This document shows, piece after piece, positions 1 to 9,400 of a stretch of 13,700 bases of DNA. Where the stretch lies: positions 1-13,700 of the forward strand of contig JAOXYB010036684.1 in assembly GCA_028565635.1 (NCBI GenBank), read 5' to 3'. This DNA is from Phoronis ovalis. Lineage: Eukaryota > Phoronida > Phoronidae. Made by a program: the position numbers and the translations under genes. The notes beneath the pieces were generated by a model. That model saw nothing but the letters and a program-made list of their open reading frames with translations. It ran no database searches and was not told the origin of the DNA. How positions within the stretch are numbered: the stretch's first letter is position 1; every line of letters starts with the position of its first letter.

Positions 1-76
1 GGTTACATACGACGCCGACGCATACAGTACGGCTATATGCCCTTTCACTATTACATAGTGATGGGCATAAAAATGA
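1..76 (+). repeat. Terminal module of the modular repeat (truncated by the window edge)
   Basis: GTTACATACGACG, then CTATATGCCC, then a stem closing with GGGCATAAAA, matches the ends of the copies at 4655-4735 and 8277-8359. The hairpin here is long: TATGCCC..TCACTAT pairs with ATAGTGA.GGGCATA. Only the end of the element is inside the window. Confidence 0.75.
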
Positions 77-401
77 AGCAAATCATAAACAGTTATTCTA
101 CATAAGAATCTTAATAATTTCCAGTATTTAGTTTTACTTAATTGTGTAATTAAACGCAGCCGAGTCTTGTTAAAATTTCATAACCATTTTGACTTGTTCA
201 TAAAATCTTTCATTTTGACTGCGAGCACAATAAACTAAAACATGGAAATAAAAGTAGCTTTTACTTTATATCTCTCTATTATGTAAAATATCTTTTCTAC
301 AATACCTTATTTACCTGCATTAAAAAATTTCAAAACTGCAATTGTACATATTATTAAACTTGAGAAATATACAATCCTTCACCATAACAGGCTTGCCCTA
401 A
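1..401. other. 3' flank of the gene; repeat tail at the left edge
   Basis: Positions 1-76 are the terminal module of a modular repeat whose core lies outside the window. The remaining bases to 401 are AT-rich, with no exon or RNA gene that I can support. Confidence 0.5.
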
Positions 402-471
402 CTAGCAAGTTGGACACACAACAGTACAATGTGACACTTCAATACTATAGTGATGCGTAATTTGGTTCCAT
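402..471 (-). CDS. Possible terminal coding exon 8
   Basis: A TTTTAG acceptor before 471 is in the right phase for exon 7. It opens 22 codons (WNQITHHY... ending VCPTC) to TAG at 404-402. The composition is unlike the rest of the protein, the acceptor is only moderate, and no canonical AATAAA lies downstream on this strand; only variants such as AGTAAA near 266-261 are seen. The true 3' end may lie beyond the left edge of the window. Confidence 0.3.
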
Positions 472-3400
472 CTAAAATTTACACTATTTTTGAAGAAAAA
501 AAGATGAGAAATTTTGACTTAAACATTTCCTGAACATTTCATATTATATGGTCAACAACTCGTTAAGTTATTATCATGTAAGATGGGTCATTTGTAGGTT
601 TCTTTGCATTGTGTTAAGCTTTCAGGTACCAGATAAATGCAATTCATGATATATATGTTAAACTATGTTATACTGTACCTGTATTCATATTCTCTGCTAT
701 CCCTTCCTTTTCTGTAATCCCAATTATTTTTATATTCACCAGCTCCATGCTTCTCTTCTGTGGTGTACAAAGTTCATTTTAGGTACAGTACATAGAAACT
801 TGAAATTTATAAATAGAACAATAAATTTCCTGAGTTAGATAATGAGGCTGAGAACATTTCCTAGCACAGTTAGGTTAGCAAAGTTGTAATGAGCAGCTTT
901 TCTCCTAGGTTTTGGAAAACAGTATGGCTGCTGTATAGTTAATAGGCTTAACAGTATCTGCATCTTTATATGAGGGCCATCAAACTAGACAATTTGATAT
1001 CAAAATACACCAAATTCTTACACACTATAGTTCAATGATAGTTATAAACACAGTTAACTTGCACAGACATAGGGTTGACTTCTTGTCTTTCTACATAATC
1101 TAAGTTTAATGAGTTGTATAATCTTAAGGGAACTGTCAAGCTTAGGCTCTATTAACAAAGAACCCTGTGGGGGACAGCATTATTCAAAGTTTATGCTGCT
1201 TTCTGCAAAGTTATTTTTGCCAAGTTCACTCCACCAGAATAGTCTATGGAGTAGTACATTCTCATATTTATTCTATCAATAATATTGGTATGAACTTGTC
1301 AAAATATTTTAAACCTTGAAGGGGACAGGTTTGGCAATAGGTCATGAGTTTACAAGTTAAATTTCATATCACTGGAAGGAGATCAACATTGTTTACACAC
1401 TCTGGGGTAACACATGCAACAAGAAGGAGAGCAGCAATTACCCAGCATGACTACTTATTTTATTGATATTTTTATCAACAGAAAGTATATTTCTACATTA
1501 TAGTTTAGACTACTTTAACCTACAGCATTACAACCCTAACATAAGAAAGTCAGTTTATCCTTAAACAGTGGGTTAATCTAAGGTAATTGGTAAAATTTAG
1601 GAAAATTGAGACATAAGAAATTAACCAATAGTGTTTGTTTAATTATGCATAAAATAACTTACCTTTGAAAGGATCACAATGAAACTGCTGCCCAAAGGCT
1701 GGAAAGAAGTCAATGTGAAATTTAAAATAAGAAGTTTTTAAATTTTTAAAAGAAAGTACTATAACAAAAAATCTGCTTTGCTGGACATATACTCTCTCAT
1801 AGCTTATTTTGGGAACAAACTTGGCCGCCAGTTGTCCATACTGGAATTAATCAAAATCGGTATAATTAAGCCCCGCCACTGATAGCCCAAGACGGACTAC
1901 TTTTTTATACCATTGCACCAGGCTTTGTTGACGCTACATATAAAAGTATAAATACCGGCATATTAATTTGAACTTGGGCCTATTTGCCATGAGAATAGTG
2001 CAATTCTTGGGCTCAGGAATATTGCTTTATTATATATTCGCAATGTTATACATTTTTTTAATGGAGTTGGATTGGAAATCTAACGGTATACTTATGTTGA
2101 CAAACTTGGCCACCACTCAGCCATTTTGGAAATGATCTATGTCAAAATTGTATCTCATCTGTATTTTGAGATGAATTTTCCCTGTACTGATGAAGCTGAT
2201 CCGATTAGATCTGAAGCTGTTATCGCAGGATAAAGAAAGTGTTACATATAATAACAGTGCAGACCCTACACCTATATGCCTACTACATTTGGTGGGAATA
2301 AAATGGTGGAAATTATAATAGATTACATTTATGATAATTACGGAAAAGGATATGAAAATGACACAAACAGGTAAATTTTATTGGAAATCTTCAGAAGAAG
2401 CAACCATTATTGTATAAATTTTGGCAAACAAGAAAATAGAAATAATTATACCTCTCCCACGATAGCCTCGACCTATAGCATGGTCCTCATCAGCAGAATA
2501 CCCATCACTGGCATGTCCTAGAAAAGAATAAACATTTTAGTATATACAATTATTCCGGGGTACTCAAGGTTTTTTGACTACGGGGATGTGCCACGGAACC
2601 CAATCCAAAATTTTAGTTTGTGCAAACACAATCCAAATTTTTTGAAATTTTAGGGTAGCAATCCAAATTTTTTAAAATATTTGAGTAGCAATCCATTTTT
2701 ACGCAAATTGACTTATACAAACCAAATTCCAAAACTTTACGGATACAAACCTAAAATTAATCAAAATTATTTGTTGTCAGCAGTGGGTAGCAATTCAAAT
2801 TTTGAATTTCTTTACGGTAGCAATCCAAAAAAATACAGTAAGAAGTATACAATCCAAATACAAAATTTTTAACTGGGCTGCACACCCCCACCAAAAAATA
2901 CCTCGAGTACCCCCCCCCCGGGACAATTATGGACATACTACTATATCCATGCACACATGTAGCTAATTATATTACAGTTTGGTGGATTTATACAATTAAT
3001 GCATGAATAGAATACTGAATATTTGGTGATCCACAACACCAATTTCATGCTACATTGAGGAACAGTCAATTTTTCACACTCATTTTGCATACCTACAAAA
3101 GTTGACATAAAGATACTGCAATAACTAGAAGTGCCTTTTAGCAAAGGCAACGTTGCACACGCAGAAATAGTTGGACACTCACACCTATTAAATACTTTTG
3201 GACGACCTTTACCTCTTGTCGAAAGATTCATGAAATTTGAGATTCTGACCTCTGAATCTCCATTTGAACCTCAAAGTCAGCTAAGATAACCTCTAAATGA
3301 TCTATTAACTTCATTTTTGACCTCAAAATGACCATAGGACCCTTAAATTACCTTTAAATGACATAAAACCATCATTTTCGGAAGTTAAATGCAATTTTAA

Positions 3401-6400
3401 GATTTTGTCCTTTTGACCCCTGAATGAACTTTTGACCTTTAAGATTACCTAACCTACCCCAGGGATGCCATACGTCAAATTATTCGACTAGCACCTCTCT
3501 TGATTTATATACACGCTTGCTTATTAAAACCAGAGGTCTGCTGGTGCAGACAGATGCCCATCATATGATGTAGTTTCTTTAGTTGTAAAGCTATCTATGT
3601 CACCTGGCCTAAAAACACCTACCAACCTAGTGGCCTTAAATTCGTGAATCCAGTCATCACTTAGTCTGTCCCAATATCGGCACTACATAACATGCCCCCT
3701 CGGGAACAAACATGGCCGCTAGTCGGCCATGTTGGAAGTAATTGGGGTCAAAATTATGTCTGACCTGTACTTTGATCTATGCTTACCTTGTACCTAATAT
3801 GAAGATGTTCAAATAAAAACCAAAGCTGTTATTGTGGGCCAACATCTCGTGAACAAACATGGCCACCAGTCAGCAATCTTGGAAGTTATCCAGGTCAAAA
3901 TTACAGCCGGTCTGCACTTTGACCAGTATTTAGCCTGCGCCAAATAGAAGGCTGATATGATAAAAACTGAAGCAGTCATTGCGAGACAAAGAATTGTTAT
4001 GCACAACGAAAAATGTCAAAGATTCGTATCAGAATTTGACCTACTTTTCAAGGTCACTTTGAAATGTTACCTAGCCTCCTAATACGCCCATCAACCTATA
4101 TCCTTCATGAATCCACCTTCGAATCATTCAGTCATCGCTTCGTCTTTCCCGAAATGGGGGCAACATAACGTGCACTATCAGGAAAAAACATGGCCGCCAG
4201 TCGGCCATCTTGAAAGCAATCCACATGGAAATTAAAGACGGTCTGCATTTTGGCCCGTATTTACCCTGTACCAAACATAAAGTTGATCGGATAAAAACTG
4301 AAGCAGTTATTGCACGACAAAGAAAGTGAAACGCGCAACAAAAATTGTCAAAGATTCGTGTCGACATTTGACCTACATGTCAAGGTCATTTTGAAATGTC
4401 ACCTGGCCTAATACGCCCACCAACCCATGGCCTTCGTGAATCCACCTTCAAATTGTCAAGTCAATGCTTCATCTTTCCCGAAATGGTCGCAACGTGAGGT
4501 GCACTCTCGGGTACAAAGATGACCACCAATCAGCCATGTTGGAAGTAATCGAGGTCAAAATTATATCCTTCCTGTGCTTTGACCTGTACTTACCCTGTAC
4601 CAAATATGAAGATGATCTGACGAAAGCTGAAGCCGTTATAGCAAGACAAAGAAAAGGTTACATACGACGCCAATTCCGCATACGCTTTAGTTATATGCCC
4701 ATTCATTATTACATAGTGATGGCCATAATTAGCCAAAAACATGCAAAAAAAAAAAAAAAATCTGATCTTATGACACATCAAAGACCTCAAAAATCATCAT
4801 GTTGACCTTTAGGGGACCAAATACCATCATTTTGAAGATTTTACAACATTTTTAGAATTTGACCTACTGACCTCAAATTGACTGGCAAAATTTTTTTTTT
4901 TAAATCAACCATGAAATTTTCAATTCTCATGTCACCCCTTCATACTATTAGATATATTACGAGCCCCTCGCACCCAGGAGCTATATTGATAATTTCTATG
5001 AGTTTTTTTGGCATTTTTGCGGGATTTTTAGGATTTTTGACAATTTGGTGGTAAGTGTGAATGACAGAAGTGGAAATATATTTATTTCATTCATTTCATA
5101 TTTTTTATTCGTTTTATATTTTTTAAAGCACCAGGCCCCTGTGATGCACAGAGCCATAAGTTGCTTGTTTACTTGAAATGAGGCCTCTGATTGGGGAATA
5201 AATATATGTCAAAAACACAGAAATTGTATCAACTGATGCAGGGTAAGTCCAGTGTATACGAATACACCATTCCTGCGTTCTATGATTAGGATTTTCACCT
5301 TCTGTCAACAAAGAACTTTTACTTAATGCAGTCTTTTTGGCACAGGTATACTAACAAACCTCTGGGTACTTGATTAGGCAGAGACTTATCATGCTTGTAC
5401 TTCTGGTATTCAGAGGAACGCCTAGAAATGTGGTCTTCTCTATCCTCATACTTCTCATACCTGCAAAATATGGTACTAAATCAAGCACACTGCTATAAAA
5501 TCAATTAACACTATTTGTAATCTGGCTATGATCCTTTGAATTACAGTGTAATATCAAATTGCCTAAATAAAGGTGCCAGAGGAGCCTGGTAGCTTGTACT
5601 CAGTAATCTGAACCTGTCCCAACAGGTTTTACATTACCTTCGATATTGAGCTCTGTCTTCTGTTTCTCTATGGTCTTGAGGCGGCCGCTGATTACCATAT
5701 TGTTCCTTATGTGGGCTGGGTGATCTTGCTTTACGATCTCTTGGAGATGCTGATCGGTAGTAAGTGTCTCTATAGCGTTCTCTTGTTTGGTGAACAAGTT
5801 GTTTGCGTTTGTACTCTGATCGTTCTGCAGAATATTTTCTGTGACCTGTATCATCTGAAGGCGGTTTAGGCCTCTCCTTGTAATATTCAGGGGACGTTTT
5901 TCTGTACTTGTAATGTTCTGGAGATGTTGACCTATCCAAAATTTTGTCATAGCTTTCATTTCGATGCGACTTGTATGGAGAGCGGGAACGTCGTAACTTA
6001 TGATCACTTACAGGTACACGGTACCTTTGAACAGGAGTTGAGCTGCCTGAAACTTCTTTGTTTCCCTCAATTCGAGGTGCATGTCTACCCTTGTAATCTA
6101 AATCTGGGGAGTATTCCTTCTTGGAAAATTCTTCTGGAGATATGCTCCTGTATTCTGGGGTTGCTGAATGGACTTCGTCAGATTCATATGGATTTCTGGG
6201 AGATGTTGCTATGCCATGTTTTGTAGATTTCTTTCTCGATTTTGATACTGCTTCAGTATCTCCATGAGAGGATTTTCTTTGTTTCTTAGGGGGACTTGTT
6301 GGGTTATATAATTTGTGATGCTCCTTATCAGATTTCGATTTCTTTCTTTTGTGTTTCTCTTTTGGTGGAGGTGAACTGGAATCAGAATCAGGACTGTAAT

Positions 6401-9400
6401 GCCTGCAATCACAAAATGGAAAATGTTATTATATTAACAGTTGGTTTTTAAATTAACAAGACATTTGTCATGTCTAATGCCAATCCAATGTGCAAGATTA
6501 TATTATTTTAACATTATTGTTTTTTTACATTAGAAAAGAATAGAATCGGATGAGAACAAAACAATGAACCATGCAGGGCCTTGATTTTGAAGCTAGGGAG
6601 CAAAATCTACGAGTACCAACGCATGGGGATTACTAAACTGCATTATAAGACACTGTTTTAAACCTATCCGAAAGGGGAAAATGCCCCGAATAAAATACTA
6701 TACAAATATTGCGAAAGTTTTTGCCAAAATGAAAAACAAGACATTTGTCATGTCTAATGCCCATCCAATGTGTAGGATATTTGTTTAACATTATTGTTTT
6801 TTTACATTAGAAAAGAATATAATACATCATGCATTATAATCTAGTTTATCATTGTGGGGTACTCTTATTCAAAATGACTGTATCTGCTGTCAGATGCGTT
6901 ACCCCGGGCAGAACTGACCATATTTTTAGATGGATTATGTGCATCCCAATCTTAAAATATCCACCCATTTCTAAGGATTTTGGTCTCAAAAATTGACCCA
7001 TTTTCAGGGTTTTCTGTCATAAAGGACCAATTTTTTTCGGTTTTTCGTTGAAAAAGTTCCCTGGAATTGCTACTTTCAAATAAAATCGGAAACAAACGAC
7101 ATATTTTTAGGGTTTGTTGAAAAGTGGACCAATCCCCATGGGTATTTCGGTGAAAAGTCAATCCAGTTTTAGGGATTAATTTGTGAAAAAGTGACCCATT
7201 AGGCTACCACCTATGGCCTTCTTAGAATCACCTTTGAATCGTCCAAGTAGCGCTTCATCTTTGTAGCTATAAATGCAAAGTGACATGCCTCCTCAGGAAC
7301 AAATATGGCCACTAGTCGGCCATGTTGGAAGTAATGTATCATCTAGTCTATTACTCCCACCAACATATGGCTTTCCTAGAATCACCTTTGAATCGTCCAG
7401 GCAGCGCTAATCCGGGTCAATATTATATATAACCTGTACTTTGACCTGTACTTATTCTGTACAGAATATGGAGCTGATCGGATAAAAACTGACGCAGTTA
7501 TCGCGAGACAAAGAAAGTGTTATGCACAGTAAAAAATGTCAAAATATCATACCGGCATTTGATCTACTTGTCACGGTAATTTTAAATGTCACCTAGCCTA
7601 TTACGTCCACCAACCTATAGTCTTCCTAGAACCACCTACGAATCTTCGTGGCTATAAACGCAATGTTACGTGCCCTCTTGAGAACAAACATGGCCACCAG
7701 TTGGCCATATTGGAAGTAATCTAGGTCAAAAGTACATAGCATTTACTACGGCCTGGACTTACTCTATGGTGAGTATGAAACTGATCGGATAAAAACTGAA
7801 GGTGTTATTATGACATGCAATCTCGCAAACCAACATGGCCACCAGTCGGCCATGATGGAAGTAATCTGGGTCAATATTATATATAACCTGTACTTTGTCC
7901 TGTACTTACTGTGTACCGAATATGGAGCTGATCGGATAAAAAGCAGTTATTGCGAGACAAAGAAAGTGTTATGCATGGTAAAAACTGTCCAAGAATCGTT
8001 GCGGCATTTGATCTACTTGTAAAGGTCATTTTAAAATATCACCTAGCCTATGGCCTTCTTAGAGCCACCTTTAAATTGTCCAGGTAGTGCTTCATCTTTG
8101 CCGCTATAAACGCAATGCTACGTGCCCTCCCGGGAACAACCATGGCCACCAGTCGGCCATATTGGAAGTAATCAAGGTCAAAAGTATAACCAACCTGCAT
8201 TTTGACCTGTATTTACCCTGTACCGAATATGAAGCTGATTGGGTAACATTTGAAGCTGTTATCACGAGACAAAGAAAGTGTTACATACGATGAAGACGGC
8301 AACGACAAAGCCTTCGCTACGACTATATGCCCAGCCCCTATGTGGATTGGCATAAAAACTGACTAGAGAAGTAAAATGCATCTGAAAAACAAGATATTAG
8401 CAAAGTTAGATGTACACCACATCACCTGAGCTCATACATAAGGTTTATAGCTGGGCCGTGCAATTTTTGAAGTAGTTTCCTCAAGTTTTACAAACAGAAA
8501 ATGAACCACAGGATGCAATCTGCTTTTGACATGGTTTATATTTTTTACCAAGATACCACCCTTGGAATCAGTGGAGAAGTTAACCATACTGTTACATTAA
8601 CCTCACAGATTGAACCTTAAGCTCTCATGCTGGCTGCATTTACTAATGCAAGCCGAAGGCTAGTTTTACGTACGACCAGGTGGTCCACTCTACATCCAGG
8701 GTAATAAAACTTATATCAAGCAAAATCTATGTCAAGGTTTAAAGCTTATGTAAATACTTCCGTTTCTGTTACCAGAGCAAAGACGTGACCAATCTGTGGT
8801 GATGTAAAGGTTAAATGCTGTTTTTATGCATTTATTGGTCTACAGGAGCTAATTTTGGCATCAATTTCAGTTGACAAATTTTACGCCTTACATTTCAGCT
8901 CTTAAAATCACGTGATTTTTGTCGTGCAATTATCGTGGGTCTTAACACAGATATCTAACCTATTGCATTAGTTTTTCTACAGTGTTAAGCTATATGGAAA
9001 AAAATGCTATGGAATGTCTTACCTGCCTCAAAAAAACCACTAATGTATTCCTGTAAAATCTATATTCTTTTCGTAATATTCCAGTAAAATCGCCTATTAT
9101 GAATGGTTGCATGCGGACCACTGTGGGACTGGTCAGAAATTACCCCAGGGAAATGTCAAAAATTATCCCACGTAACATCATTTATCCTTCAGCTTCTGGC
9201 CATACTCAACCCATTAAATCTTATACAATCAACTTCATTGCACATCTGTGTAGGATATGTTAGCTTGATACATTCTAAATAATGTTACTTAATTATGAGA
9301 CAGGTCGAATTTATTTTTGGGCAGTTAGGGCCAGATAATAATGAGGTAACATTTTTTATTTTTGGGTGCATATTTTGGCTATCGCCATGAACTGAGTTCT

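Noticed and set aside
2681-2872. 63-codon plus-strand frame with a repeated GSNP motif
   Set aside because: The repeat arises because the minisatellite period is close to 30 bp, a multiple of three. It is non-coding MITE interior.
2941-3231. 96-codon Cys-containing minus-strand reading frame inside intron 4
   Set aside because: No splice sites place it in phase with exons 4 and 5, it shows no domain pattern, and part overlaps repeat sequence. A chance frame is more likely.
3712-4537. CRISPR-like array of regularly spaced repeats
   Set aside because: Units are 145-331 bp, homologous along their whole length, with no unique spacers, and the genome is eukaryotic.
4464-4805. 113-codon plus-strand reading frame
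   Set aside because: It is the translation of a repeat core and terminal module ending in the A16 run. Other units of the same repeat have stops at the same places.
5600-6007. 135-codon minus-strand reading frame
   Set aside because: It overlaps exon 3 in another frame, runs through the exon 3 donor and lacks its biased composition. It is a shadow of the real exon.
5924-6226. 100-codon plus-strand reading frame
   Set aside because: Antisense to exon 3, with no protein-like signature.
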